Shown piece by piece: positions 10,312-23,108 of a stretch of DNA of 64,000 bases. This DNA is from Cannabis sativa (taxonomy: Eukaryota; Streptophyta; Magnoliopsida; Rosales; Cannabaceae): the NCBI RefSeq assembly GCF_029168945.1, contig NC_083610.1:50733429-50797428 (forward strand). Reading direction: 5' to 3'. The stretch's first letter is position 1; each line of letters starts with the position of its first letter. The translations under genes and the position numbers were made by a program. Under the pieces are notes generated by a model. That model was not told where the DNA came from and made no database searches. It saw only the letters and a list, made by a program, of their open reading frames with translations.

Positions 10312-13300
10312 CTTATAGTCTATTGATATAATCAATATAAGTAGTTTGCCCTCCAATTATTAGTTCGTAATTAGATTTGGTCTAAATGAATATTTTACCC
10401 TTCTAATTATTTCTTGATTCTTTATGTACCATTAATTAAATTTGAATAGTTAATTTGTTATCTTATTATAGATTTGGATCCAATTGTTAGCACTCTCAGA
10501 ATTAACAATATAAGAGAACTAATATTCTGTTAGTTTTATGGTACTAAATCATGTACACAGTAAAAGAGTTTCGTATTATCTGATTATCATTGTAGTATAG
10601 TCCCTAAGATCTCTATATGTGTGTACATTAAATCAAAATAATAAAAACAATAAGTTTAGAGTATATATCTTAAAGCCTATCAGGGTATCCTCCAAACTTC
10701 TCGTATGTTGCATCCCTTAATCCAGTTGATGAGGAATTAGCAATTCGGACTCACACTAGTGTCTTCTAAATTGATCCACCACACACAAGGAATAGTGTGA
10801 GCTATTAGGATAGAGTGTATAACCTTGTTGTTGTTGAGTTCTCAACACATGAGAAGGAACAATAGAGAGAAAAAATAGTTTGCTTTTCTCTCTATAGATT
10901 TTGAAATATGTAGTGTAAAGAATGAATTAAATTCTCAAATCAGGCTCCTATTTATAGTAGTTAAATCCATTTAATTAAATTAGTATTTAATTGTTTAAAT
11001 AAATAAATACCTATAATTAAATTTGGTTACTGATATTTATGAGCGAATCTCTCAACTACTTGAGAGAATATCTCAACAACCTTGAATATCTATAACCACT
11101 TTTCAAATTAGATATTTACCTAATTGAATTAATTAACCCAAAAAGACAAATTTAATAGGTACAGAAACAAGCTAGGCGCCTACAACTATCTTTAGGATAA
11201 TATTGGTATCTTTTGTCCTCATAACTTTGTCCTGACTAATCTTATCTCGACAAATTTTGTCTTAACTGTTGGGTAATAAATTAAACCCATTTCAAAATAA
11301 TCAGATTTACTAATTAATAGAAGATCAGAAATCGTTTTATGTTGCATGGTCACATGATTTATTTCATGATTATATTTAATGTATAAATTCTATTAAGTCC
11401 AGAATATATAAATATATATATTTTTTGTTTATATTTATAGCGTCGTCAGAATAGTGGAATCATGATTATATGTTCAAAAGTTTAATTCCCATGATTTGTC
11501 AGTTCATTGGATTTAGACTGACATGATAATCGGTGATAAGGTATACTTACACCTTGAAGAAGTGGTATGTCATTTCTAAGGTATTGGTAAAGTTTACCAG
11601 TATCGGATGTACGGAGTATACATTGGAAGGGATCGATATTGATCTTAGATAAGATATCATAAACTTACCGTTATATCTTTCTAAGTCAATATCAATGGTT
11701 GATCTTAGGTCTATGGATCTTAATCCTGATATGGTTAGGTTCAATCTTAGATGTATTATTTATGTTCTTCAAGTTGTTCGTGGAAGCTATTCAATGATTC
11801 TGGCAGATATTTACATCTTGGGGACATGGTAGTTCAATTGAGTGGGAGCGCTGATCATAGATATGGAATCTATAGCTTCTATAAGTATTTAGAAGTGAAA
11901 TGATAATTTCCTTCGAGCTTGGCTGAATAGAGATAAATGATTGATATCTCATTTCAGTAATTATATTAGTTTACTAAAATATTATAGCTAAGTGTTTTAA
12001 GGATAAAATACATTGAAGAGTAGAACGGTAAATTTGTCCCTTTTCGATGTAGATCATCTATAGAGGATTTTTGACTATTAGGATTGTAATAATGGATAAT
12101 CATAACGTATCTATATTGTGGTATATATAGAGCGTTCAATATAATTGAGAGTGCTATTCAATTCCAAATCTATAGTGGCGCAAGGCATAATTAATAAGTT
12201 AGAGAATTTACTTGATAAATTCTAGATCTACTTATTGAAAGCTCGGTTATATAGGCCCATCGTCCCCTCACTAGTTGAGATAATACTGCTTGCAGACTCA
12301 GTCAATTAATTTTAATTAATCTATTATAATTTTAAAATTAGACTATGTCTTATTTATGAATTTTCATTAAGCAATGTCTTAATTGTGAAGAATAGAGGTT
12401 TCGGGGTTAACTTATTAATTAGGAGCCTTTATATGGTCTAATTAATAAATAATATAAATGACAATTTTATTTGATAATTAATTATAATTATTAAGCAAAT
12501 TTTTTTGGCATTTATAGGATTGAATTGGAAAATATGGTATTATTGAAAGAAGAATAAGTGGTATTATTTTTTGCCCAATATTTTATTCTTTTTTAATCCA
12601 TATAATTAAACCCTAAGCCCTAGTTGAAACACTATAAAAGGAACATGATGCTCTCATCTCATCCAATTGATCATACAACAAAACTTAAACCTAGTTTTCA
12701 TTCTTTGATGACTAGTACAAGAGAGACACCTTCTATACAGTTTTCAAGCCTCATTCATTATTCATCTAATTTGAGCCTATAGTGATAGAGTGCCATGTCC
12801 ACACATAGCAAGTCAAGTACTCAATCATAGTGAGTAAGACGGTGGTAACCAAACTCGAAGGACACAAAGAGATTCAGGTTCAGATCTTGATAATACTCTG
12901 TGACAGAAAAGAACAAGGGTTAGAGATCTAAGCAGAAGGAGTCATTATATTCTGTTGTAACCAATGTAAGGTTTTCTAAACTCCTATGAGTTTAATTTCA
13001 TTATTTCAAAGATATTCATATTTAGGATGTTAATTCAACATACTTGTTAGTAAATATAGATCCTGGTAAAATATTCCCAACATTAACAATTTTTGTCTTT
13101 TTTTCTATTTAATTAATTTGAAAAAATTATTTATTTATTGAAAAAAGAAATAATTACTATTTTTTCAATTCAAAATAGATTTTCTTCGAACATCCTTATA
13201 CAACTCTTTATCCCTACCCTTGATAGTATTTCAAGGTGGCATTTCGGTGACCATGGGCCTATAACTATAAGCTCCAATAAACTAGATTATTTATTGAGTC

Positions 13301-14237
13301 TCATCAACCAAATAATCCCTTGTTTATTAAATCCATGATTACTCCACTATAAATATGAAATTGCACTCTTAGTAATTATACAATTATATTTATTGAGTTT
13401 AACTGTAGTGTCCATTGATATAATCAATTCTAGTGATTAGTCTTCCATGTGTTGGTTCGTAATTTAGTTTTGATCAAAATACCATTACCTTTCTAATTAC
13501 TTCTTTACCTTTAGTTCCATTAATTCACTAGTAGAAGTATAATTCAAGATCCTATCTAAATTTGTACACAACATTCTAGTTTTACAATTAATACTTAAAA
13601 GGAACCAATATTTAATCTGTTAGGAAAGTCAGGATTCTATAATTGTACATCATGTTCCCAGTCATCCATGTTATTAGATTCTCAAAACAGAAATTGTAAG
13701 AATCATCTTCTCTGAAAAACTTTAACCAATGAATCAAAGAAACTAATAACATGAACAGAAGTTCATGATAACTCAGGATTTAGGCTGATCTACTATTGAT
13801 CATCGTTATGATATGAATTAGATCTTTATGATAAACAACAAATTAATAAAGACAACTTCATTCATATCAGTCTTTGTCATGTATAATCTCTATTATATAC
13901 AGTACCTTCACTTAGATTTCTCACTACATTCGTAATCTGAACCAAGATTACTTGCACCGAAGAACTGGCATCAGTGAACTGTACTAGCAACCATTGATTA
14001 AAGATTTCATAACTTTAATATATGTTGTTGACTGTTTTATTCATAGCAAAGTAGTCTTACTTCTATGTACAGCTACAAGCCACAGCCTCATATATGAATA
14101 AAACTTTTTTATATATTTAATATAAATTATTCAATAATAAATATTAACAATTTAATATTCACACATACAAATATTTAACTCTTTATTTAAATAATCAAAA
14201 ATGTCTTTACAAGCTTTTCGGGGCATAAACCCTAATA
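10312..14237 (-). repeat. Copia LTR sequence(s) of element A, split by a solo LTR
   Basis: Read on the minus strand, an LTR begins at 14237 (TATTAGGG, probably decayed from TGTTAGGG) directly after the polypurine tract of element A. It runs to 13083, is interrupted by the plus-strand solo LTR (11267-13082), and resumes at 11266. A TATA box (ACTATAAATAGG on the minus strand, 10948-10959) follows. Near 10682 a second LTR-like start (TGATAGGC) appears, and 10312-10640 is homologous to 13410-13740. So either two related LTRs lie side by side or the LTR contains a duplicated U3 block. The left end is cut by the Tekay LTR. Confidence 0.55.
11267..13082 (+). repeat. Solo LTR of copia family C with 5-bp TSD
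   Basis: A 1816-bp LTR starting TGTTGGGTAAT and ending TTCCCAACA. It is flanked by perfect 5-bp target site duplications, ttaac at 11262-11266 and 13083-13087, with no internal retrotransposon sequence. This is the footprint of recombination between the two LTRs of a full element. A TATA box (ACTATAAAAG) lies at 12631-12640. It is homologous to the minus-strand LTRs at 29218-31115 and 36588-38485 and to 61782-63006. Confidence 0.9.
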
Positions 14238-14252
14238 TTTCCCACTTGCCCT
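14238..14252 (-). promoter_or_regulatory. Polypurine tract of copia element A
   Basis: On the minus strand AGGGCAAGTGGGAAA lies directly before the LTR start at 14237. This tract primes plus-strand DNA synthesis and fixes the 3' LTR border. Confidence 0.75.
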
Positions 14253-14285
14253 AAAAACAAATTGGGCATATCCCTTAGTCTCATA

Positions 14286-14906
14286 TTAGCAATATGACCC
14301 AAAAAAAGATTTTGCTAGTAGCGTCTTTGTGAATGGATTTGCCAGGTTATGTTCTGAAGAGATCTTCAAGACCGTCACATCAGCTCTCTCTACTATACTC
14401 CTTAGTAGATGGTACTTCCTCTCAATATGCTTGCCTCTCTTGTGGCTCCTTGGTTCCTTCGAGTTGGCCACCTTTCCACTGTTGTCATAGTAGAGCACCA
14501 GTCATTTTTCTACTTCTGGAACTACTTCCAGAGCTGGGTAGAATTTCTTCAATCAAATTGCTTCCTTAGTTGCTTATCAACCTGCAATATATTTGGATTC
14601 CATAGTTGAATCTACAATACTAGTTTGCTTAATGCTTCTCTAGACTACAGCTCCTCTACCAAGAGTAAATACTGATCCAGATGTCGACTTTTGACTATCT
14701 TTGTCTGATTGAAAATAAGAATAAGTATATCCAGCAGGATTTAACTCTCCACCAAAATATACAAGCATGAGATCTCTCGTTCTCCGAAGATACTTGGGAA
14801 TGTGCTTTACATCAATCCATTGTTCTAAACTTAGATTTGATTGATAACAACTAACAATCCCTACAGCGTAGCATATGTCAGGTCTTATACATAACATTGC
14901 ATACAT
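14286..14906 (-). pseudogene. RNase H domain of copia element A
   Basis: Two minus-strand pieces, 14640-14906 and 14286-14498. The first has MYAMLCIRPDICYAVGIVS and DSQKSTSGSVFTLGRGAVV, typical of the copia RT-RNase H junction. The second has the GKHIERKYHLLRSIVE block, where copia elements normally have SKHIxxKYHxxR, and NPFTKTL at the end. Stops separate the pieces. Confidence 0.85.
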
Positions 14907-14927
14907 TAAGCTCCTAATTGTTGATGC

Positions 14928-15728
14928 TTAAGGGTACTTTCTCATGTCCTCTTCCTCTTGAGGAGTTTCCGCACATTGATCCTTGCATAGAGTAATTCCA
15001 TGTCTAGATGGTAGTTTTCCTTTCTTGGAATTCTCCATCGAAAATCTTTGTAGCACCTTATCTATATAAGTTGCTTGAGAAAATGCTAATGTTCTCCTCT
15101 TTCTATCTCTATAAATTTTGATCCCAAGAACATGGCTTGCTTCTCCCAAATCTTTCACTTGGAATTTTTTGGCTAACCACTTCTTTGCATCTGACAACAT
15201 TTTTGCATTATTCCTAATTAGTAGAATATTATTAACATAAAGAACTAAAGATACCACTACATTACCCTTAATGTATTTGTATACACAGGCTTTTTCTTTA
15301 TTTTGTTTGAAGTCATACTCTTTAATAGTCTTATTAAATGTGATATTCCAAGATCTAGAGGCTTGCTTCAATCCATAAATGGATTTAAGCAACTTGCACA
15401 CCTTTCGATCATTACCTGGTAACAGATACCCTTCTGGTTGTTCCATATATATGGCTCCATCAAGATTGCCATTTAGAAAAGCAGTCTTGACGTCTACTTT
15501 CCATATCTCAGAATCATATGTGGCAGGTATGGAAAGAAGAATGTGAATGGATTTAAGCATTACCACAGGAGAGAAGGTATCTTCATAGTCGATACCTTCT
15601 GGTTATGTGTAGCCTTTTGCCAGAAGCCTAGCTTTAGGGGCCTCTACCTTCCCTTCAACATTTTTCTTCTTCTTAAAAATTCACTTACACCCAATGGGGG
15701 TAAGGTCCTCAGGTGGAGTTTCATATAC
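14928..15728 (-). pseudogene. Reverse transcriptase of copia element A
   Basis: The long piece 14928-15566 carries VDVKTAFLNGNLDGAIYMEQ and SIYGLKQASRSW, both canonical copia RT blocks. The catalytic motif normally YVDD reads YVNN (near 15226-15237), removing both aspartates, so this RT should be inactive. Upstream, to about 15728, an in-frame TAG near 15607 and a frame change break the conserved start of the domain. Confidence 0.87.
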
Positions 15729-17008
15729 CTAGACTTTGTTGGTGCGCATGGAGTCCATCTCTGAATCTATGGCATTATTTAACTTGTCTAAGTCAGGGTC
15801 ATCCATTGCTTCTTTGTAAGTCAATGGAACATCCTTGTTTGTGTCGAACACACGAACAAGTGCTTCATGTTCATAGTAGACACGCTGTCTCACAACCCTC
15901 CCACTACGACGATGTACAGGGATTTCCTTTGCAGGAACTGTGGTAACCGATGTTGGTCGTTCAACTAATGGTGCTGAAATTGTAGGTTCAAAACTCTCAG
16001 TTCTAATTTCCTTGATAACCACTAGACTACGTGGCTTGTGACTTTTCATATAGTCATGTTCAAGAAAAGTAGCATTTGTAGAATCAAATACCTTATTATC
16101 TTGATGACTATATAAATAAGCACCTTGAGTCTCATCTAAATATCCTACAAGTATACACACTTCAGTCTTAGGAGCAAGCTTCCATAACTTGGGTTTAAGA
16201 GCATGAGCAGGAAAACCCCAAATACAGAAATGTTTCAACTTGGGTTTTGTTCCATTCCATAATTCTATTAGAGTATTGCTTATGTTGTTCGAGGGTACTA
16301 CATTCAAAATGTAAGTAGCCGCCAAAAGTGCGTATCCCCAGAAGTTCAGTGGCAGTGATGAGTAGCACATCATCAATCTTACCATGTCTAACAAGGTCCA
16401 GTTTCTTCTCTCTGCAACACCATTTTGCTAAGGTGTTCTAGGTGTTATGAGTTGGGACAAGATCTCTTCTTCCAACAAATAGTCTTTGAATTCAAAATCT
16501 AGATCCTCACCACCACGATCTGATCAAAGTTTATTCCTGATTTACCTAATTTCTTTTCAGCCATGGCCTTGAATTCTTTAAACTTTCCAAGAATTTCAGA
16601 CTTTTTGGCCATTAGGTAAGTATGAACGTATCTAGAATAATCATTAATGAAAGTGATGAAATATTCATAACCACCTCGAGCTTGAATATTAATAGGTCCA
16701 TACACATAGCTGTGTACAAGCTCAAGTTGTTTTTTTTTGGCTCTATTGCCTTTTGTACAAAAAAAAAGTCTTTTTTCCATCTTGCCTTCAAGACAAGACT
16801 CGCATACCGGAAGAGTTCTAACTTTTAGTTCTCTCAAAGGACCATCCTTTGTTAACCAGTTTATTCTGTCTAGCCCAATATGGCCTAAATGTAGATGCCA
16901 TAGATACGTTTCATCATAATTAAAAATCTTTTGGCTCTTATTCGATTGAGGCAATGCTATTCTAAACAATTCATTATTTAAAATTAATTGCTCACTTGGC
17001 TTGAGCAC
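15729..17008 (-). pseudogene. Integrase of copia element A
   Basis: The pieces are 16499-17008 and 15729-16394. The first has the HHCC zinc-binding block (HLHLGHIGLDRI ... CESCLEGKM) and the start of the catalytic core with ITFINDYSRY. The second has NFWGYALLAATYILNVVPS and the C-terminal GCKxP-like region. A gap with stops at about 16395-16498 removes the region of the conserved NGVAER motif. Confidence 0.85.
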
Positions 17009-17027
17009 ATAAAGTTTGTTTCTCTAT

Positions 17028-17441
17028 TTAGCAGAACAAATACGCATATTTGGAAATAATAATCTCATTATTAATAAAACCAATATTGAAAAATTGTTTA
17101 TGCAAAAGAGATAAAGAAATAATATTCTTGGTACATTTGGGAATAAAATAAATATTGTTCAATAACAAAAATTTATTGTCAAATTTCAAACAGACTCTAC
17201 CAACACCCTTGGTAGACACTTGTGCTCCATTAACCACGTGCATAGTCACTTCTCCATCGGCCAGTTCCATTGACAATTTAAGTATTTGCATAGAAGAATA
17301 AATATGATTAGTGTCACTCGAATCAACAATCCATAAGGATTTATCATCTTCCACTAAGTTAGCTTCAAGAATGAATAAATCATATTTACCTTTCTTAAGC
17401 TCTAAGAGATAGTTGTTACAGTTTCTCTTCCAGTGTCCCAT
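17028..17441 (-). pseudogene. Zinc knuckle and protease of copia element A
   Basis: The zinc knuckle CFHCCIMGHWKRNC spans the start of this piece (about 17418-17460) and fits CX2CX4HX4C. The protease region has LWIVDSSDTNHIYSS where copia proteases normally have D-S-G-A-T-N/S-H; the catalytic glycine is replaced, so activity is unlikely. Confidence 0.85.
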
Positions 17442-18150
17442 TATGCAACAATGAAAACACTTGCCTTTATGCTTCTTGTCCTTAGACTTAGGGCTAGCTT
17501 TGTTCTTCTTGGCCTTGGGTGACTTCTTGCCTTTGGGCTTGCCACTGTCGTTGTCCTTACTGTTCTACTTCTTTTTCTTACTAGAAGAAGGAGGAGAGTT
17601 GGATTTTGCTTCAATGACGTTTGATTCCCCTTCCTTGAACTTATCCCTGTTAAGATTCTCAAACACAGTCAACTTATTCAACAAATTGAGTAATGCTAAA
17701 CTCTAGCTTATTCATCACATAGTTTGTGTTGAAAGCTTTGAAGCAAGGAGATAGCGACTCAAGGATCATACTTACTTGAGTCATGTCGTCTATGATAGCC
17801 CCATGTGTCTCAGCTTCATGCATTAGCTCAATCATGTGCAATACATGAGATCGTACAGGGACACCCTTCTTCATCTTACAATTCATGTAGCTACGAGTAG
17901 CATCATGTCTTGTTTGATTTTACTGCTGCCCAAACATGGCCTAGAATTCACTATTTGAGATGCATTCTCCATGTTCTCATGCATCTTACATAGAACATTG
18001 TCCATACTTACAAGCATGAAACATTTGGCCTTGTTGTTAGATTAAATCCAAGCATCATATACGTCTTGAATATTTTTTGGGGCATTGGCAGCGGGCTCCT
18101 CAGAATGCTCCTCGGTTAGGAAAAATTTATGATTCTTACAAATCAGGATT
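17442..18150 (-). pseudogene. Gag of copia element A
   Basis: The gag core is in pieces. 17674-17886 gives RSHVLHMIELMHEAETHGA and MTQVSMILESLSPCF, typical of copia gag (UBN2/Retrotran_gag-like). A Lys/Ser-rich linker runs 17460-17670, and the N-terminal side extends to about 18150 with stops near 18043 and 17921. In a live copy it would form the capsid particle. Confidence 0.75.
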
Positions 18151-18967
18151 AATTTCAAATTTGATTTCTATTTATAAGGTTATCACCATTTAGTTTTTTA
18201 AGTGCTAGTAAAGTAGTAAGAGGATTTGACATAGTTGATATGACTAAAAATAAATAAAGTAACATAATGATTATGCATGAATAATAAATATAATTTTAGA
18301 ATTGCTGTAAATGTGATGCATGAGTGCATACAAGTAAAATACATAAAATCTTGTTTAAGTTATTCCACGATAAAGCTCTTTGACAATTGATCGCCGCCTT
18401 AGGGTCAGTATCGAGTCAATTTCATTAAGCCTATAAGATACATCTCATCTTTATTATTTTGAAACCTAAATATCTCATATTTTATTTTCAAAATATAAAG
18501 AAACGCTTTTGACCAAGTTAAAAACTAATCACTATGAAGCTTGGTTGCACTTTGTGAGTGTAACCCATTATTTTAGATTTCATGACTTAACTTAGTGTGT
18601 CTCCTTAAGGGTCAATGTCACACTAAAATACATCACTTCCTCTTATCTTAATCAAGAGATCAAACATGAGCAACAGTATAGACAAATACTTTCCTTAGGG
18701 GGACAAAAATAAAACCATCTCGAGGCCAGTCTATTCTCCCTTGGGACTGACTAATAATGGAGGTCGTAGGTTATATTGACATGTACTCCTTCTCCCACTC
18801 ACTATTTTAGGTTAATGTGTTTTGTTTATTAATTCTTAGTATTAATACATATTAACTACTTTAATAATTATGATTAATTCATTTATAATAAAATCCTCAA
18901 ATTATAAATAAATTACCTGTCATAATTATTAAATCTAAATTAACTCTTTAATTCATAATTAAAAACT
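18151..18967 (-). other. Leader of copia element A up to the junction with element B
   Basis: AT-rich sequence with no ORF. In position it corresponds to the leader of element C (33820-36477). It ends abruptly at about 18967 where the RT frame of element B starts. No 5' LTR or primer-binding site is visible. Confidence 0.5.
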
Positions 18968-19453
18968 CTTGCAAACATAATCTGGTTTTTTAGAGTCTTC
19001 AAAACCAGGAGGTTATACCATATACACATCTTCTTCGAGATAACCATTTAGAAAAGTATTATTGATGTCAAGTTGTCTTATGGTCCAATTTCTTGACACT
19101 GCAATGGTCAAAATGATTCTTACTGTTGATGCTTTAATGACTGGACTGAATGTTTCACTAAAATTAATACCTAGTCTTTGGTGAAAACCCTTGGCAACTA
19201 GTCTAGCCTTGAGTCTCTCAATTGTCCCATCTTGTCTGAGTTTTATTTTATAGACCCATTTGTTTCCAATTAGGTTGAACTCGGGTGAGTAAGGCACTAG
19301 CACCCATGTTTTCTTCCTTTCTAAGGCCACAACTTCTATTGACATAGCAGTTGTCGACTCCTTTGAGCTGAGTGCTTCCTCCGAATTCCATGGTTCTTCT
19401 GTAAGTTGATTCCATTTTGCTTTGCTAAGATAAACCTTTAGTTTGAAGATGCC
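18968..19453 (-). pseudogene. RT start of copia element B (distal fragment)
   Basis: On the minus strand this is the first part of a copia RT, including KTWVLVPYSPEFNLIGNKWV, LKARLVAKGFHQRLGINFSE and LDINNTFLNGYLEEDVYMV. It is open over 19013-19345; a stop follows YMV, then PPGFEDSKKPDYVCKSF to the edge. It is in register with the pol fragment at 29093-29217, from which it is separated by the Tekay insertion. The rest of RT and RNase H of this element is missing from the window. Confidence 0.85.
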
Positions 19454-19962
19454 TGTAACACCCTAACTAGCCTAGGCGTGTTACGTGATTTTTAAACATA
19501 CTGTGCAGCTCGTTGCTAATCAACGAGGTTTATGGAAATCGTGATTAATTAAAATTTTTCTTTTTAATTAAAACTTATAATATTTCATACAAAATACTCG
19601 GGATCCTGATTACAAAATACTTTACAAAAGTTAATTAATTCTTTACAAAATATTTGTCGCCCAGCGACTAACTACAAAAGCGCTGCTATCGCGAGGACCG
19701 TACGCTCCAGGCCTAACCGCCCCGACATGTACAATCTTCATCGGCTCGTCCTCACGGTTCCTCAGCTTTGGCCTTGCCCTTACCTACACATAAACATAGC
19801 ACTGTGAGTCGACAGACTCAGTAAGAAAAGCATAAATCATAAAACATACATAAATCCTGGGTTATGATCAGACGCCCATACCCCTGACCACAACCCTAAC
19901 TCCCGTGTCCCACATGGTACTGAGTCTCGAACGTTCGTACAACGGTACTTTTGATAGAGTAA

Positions 19963-20190
19963 CAGCCTATACTCGGTACACTGGTCATACTCCAGTTGCT
20001 AGTCATACTCTAGCCTTACCGATGTGTTACAGTATCAGCCTATACTCGGTACGCTAGTCATACTCTAGCTGCTAGTCATACTCTAGCCTTACCGATGTGA
20101 TACAGCCAAACAGTAGAGTACCATCGACCATAATATCAGCCTATACTCGGTACGCTAGTCATACTCTAGTCGTACCGATGAGATACCGTC
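19963..20190 (-). repeat. Short tandem block in the Tekay LTR
   Basis: The phrase cagcctatactcggtac recurs at 19963, 20036 and 20137, each time followed by variants of gctagtcatactctag and ttaccgatg. The units are uneven in length (about 73 and 101 bp). The same block is present in the other LTR at about 27287-27500. Confidence 0.8.
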
Positions 20191-21220
20191 GAATGGTACG
20201 AAGCCAACATACATATCTAATGTAATCTAACAGGCTTCCTAACATGCATGCTAAACATGTAAATACATATGCATACTATTATACTAATCTTACCTCGATT
20301 CTGAATTCAAGTGTGCCGGTCAACCTGAGTAGAACGAACTGCTCAACAATTTACAGGCTCCTAAACCATAATAATCACTACACTGATAAGTGACACGCTA
20401 AATCACTTCCCGGGGACTTAAACTAGAAACTAAAAGTTTCCCTATCGATAAAAAGCATGGCAATACCCTAAACAACACAAAATTGGGAAGAACTAGGGTT
20501 CCGAGAAAATTCCCAACCGGCAGACCGGTTCTACAACCGGAATTCCAGTTCTGGGAAGAACCCAGAACACCAACCGGAATTCCAGTTCCTACAAGCCAAA
20601 CTGAACCGGAATTCCGGTTCAGTGCAGGAAACCTAAAAATTTTCATATCTCATGCAATTCAACCCCAAATCATACAAAACTCTCCAGACCTGCTATACAC
20701 ATCCCAAAGAACAAATCCAAAGCAACAAAACCGAGCTTCATGCATAAATACACAAACTACCATTAAAGCTCCAAGCTTTGAGTTCAAAACTCAAGCTTGA
20801 CTAAATCTCACTAACATGCCTCAAAACTTGATTTAATCTACTCAAACAAGCATAGAATAACTGCAGAAAACATCCATAAACCATAACAACAACTACAACA
20901 ACCAAATTCACCATTTCACTTTCAAAATCATAGTTTTTGAGCCAAAACTCCAAAATTGAACAAAAGTAACAAGCATGCATCAAAACCTATCCTATTTCAC
21001 TTAATTAACCATTTTAAATCTTAGGAAAACAACAATAAACAATAACAACAGCCACAACCACAATTCAACAAGTATGCATTAACTCATTTTTTAGTTAAAC
21101 TTCAAGAAAACAAGGAAAAACTTGAACAAAGATTACCTCCACTAGAATTACTCTAAGATTGATGGAAATCACTTGAATTAGCAAGGAAAATCATAGCCCT
21201 AGCAGCTCCCAAGCAAGGCT

Positions 21221-21331
<111 letters not shown>

Positions 21332-21811
21332 GCAAAAATTGCTTTCTTTTTCCAATTTTGAATAAAAAGAGTTATAACATTCATTTTTCTTTATTTTATT
21401 CAGCCAAAGCAACATGAAAATCAGATTACTTAACATATTATAAAAATCCATAAAAGACAACTCTCATAAAGGCAAATGACAATTTTGCCCTTCCAACACT
21501 AAAAGGGGTAAAAGAGGACTTAAGGGTATTTTGGGAAAACTCTAAATTCCCGATTAATCCCGACATTCCCAATGTCTAAATAAACTGCCCCAATACCAAA
21601 ATACTAAATTGTGATTCTAGTGAGCCATACATCGCGTTCCATGTTGTCGGGCACCGAAAATGCAAAATTATGAAATTTCACTATAAGACATAAAAATGCA
21701 TTCAGAATTCAAATATAACAATATAAATAAGTATTTAAATATCCATAAATTATTTCATAATTAAATCTTAATTAATTACTAATTTCCAAATTAAACTAAG
21801 CAGTATTTACG

Positions 21812-23108
21812 ACTATCCCCACCTTAAAAGGATTTCGTCCCCGAAATCTAATCTAAACAACTCTGGATATTGAGCTCTCATGTCTGATTCTAGCTCCCAG
21901 GTGGTTTCCTCCACCTTGCTATTTCTCCAGAGTACCTTGACCAACGCTGTGGTCTTATTCCGAAGGACTTTTTTTTTATCCATGATCTACACTGGCTGTT
22001 CTTCATATGTCATGTCTGGCTGCAGCTCAAGACTCTCATAACTAAGTATATGAGTAGGATCTGAAACGTATTTTCTCAACATAGAGACGTGGAATACGTT
22101 GTGAACCGCTGAAAGAGCTGGAGGCAACGCTAACCGATATGCCACTTGACCAACCTTCTCGAGAATCTCGAAAGGTCCTATAAACCTAGGGCACAACTTG
22201 CCTCTTTTCCCGAAACGTTTGATCCCCTTCATTGGAGACACCCGTAAAAACACATGGTCCCCTACTCGAAACTCAACATTTCTGTGTTTCGGATCTGCAT
22301 AACTTTTCTGTCTACTCTGAGAGGCAAGCATTCTAGCTTTAATTTTCTCAATTGCCTCATTGGTCCGCTGCACTGACTCTGGACCTAGGTATTTTCTCTC
22401 CCAAGTCTCATCCCAGTGGATGGGAGACCTACACTTCCTACCATATAACAACTCATAGGAAGCCATCCCTATCGTACTCTGATAACTGTTGTTGTATGAA
22501 AATTCTATTAACAGTAGATATTTACTCCAAGAGCCTTCAAAGTCCATAACACAGGCTTGTAACATGTCCTCCAATATCTGAATCGTCCTTTCGGATTGTC
22601 CATCTGTCTGAGGATGGAATGCTGTACTGAACTTTAGTTTCAAACCCATTGCTCGTTGCAAACTCTGCCAAAATTTGGAGGTGAACTTTGGATCTCTATC
22701 CGAAACTATAGACTTCGGTACCCCGTGAAGCCTTACTATCTCTTTAACATACAATTCTGCCAACTCGTCCACTGAGTAGGTTGTTCCAACAGGCAGAAAA
22801 TGAGCAGACTTCGTGAATCGATCCACCACAACCCAGATGGAATCGAACAAACCTGTGGTTCTAGATAACCCAACCACGAAGTCCATCGTGATATCCTCCC
22901 ACTTCCATTCAGGTAGGGTTAAAGGCTGTAACAACCCTGCTGGTCTCTGATGTTCAGCCTTAATCTGCTGACAGGTTAGGCATCTCGATACGAATTCTAC
23001 CAAATTCTTCTTCATACCGCTCCACCAGAAGTAGGGTTTAAGATCCTGATACATCTTGGGTGTGCCGGGATGCAAGGAATATGGGGTAGAATGAGCCTCT
23101 TCGAAGAT
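21812..23108 (-). pseudogene. Tekay integrase with C-terminal chromodomain
   Basis: The main piece is 21987-23075. HHCC zinc region: HPGTPKMYQDLKPYFWWSG then CLTCQQIKAEH. Catalytic DDE: Asp in DITMDFVVGL, Asp in SIVSDRDPKF, Glu in TDGQSERTIQILEDML, all present. The GPY/F block (RFIGPFEILEKVG) follows. A TAG at 21985-21987 cuts the frame; beyond it, to about 21815, the sequence encodes a chromodomain-like stretch with VKVLWRN and TTWELESDMR. Chromodomains guide chromovirus integration to certain chromatin. A stop near 23109-23111 separates it from RNase H. Confidence 0.92.

Larger units (their letters stand above)
14238..18967 (-). mobile_element. Ty1/copia element A, internal region, degenerate
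   Basis: On the minus strand the order is leader, gag, zinc knuckle, protease, integrase, RT, RNase H and polypurine tract, the standard copia order. Every domain carries stops, frame changes or altered catalytic residues. The 5' LTR is absent: at about 18967 the leader joins RT sequence of element B directly, so the 5' end was lost by deletion or never formed. Confidence 0.8.
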
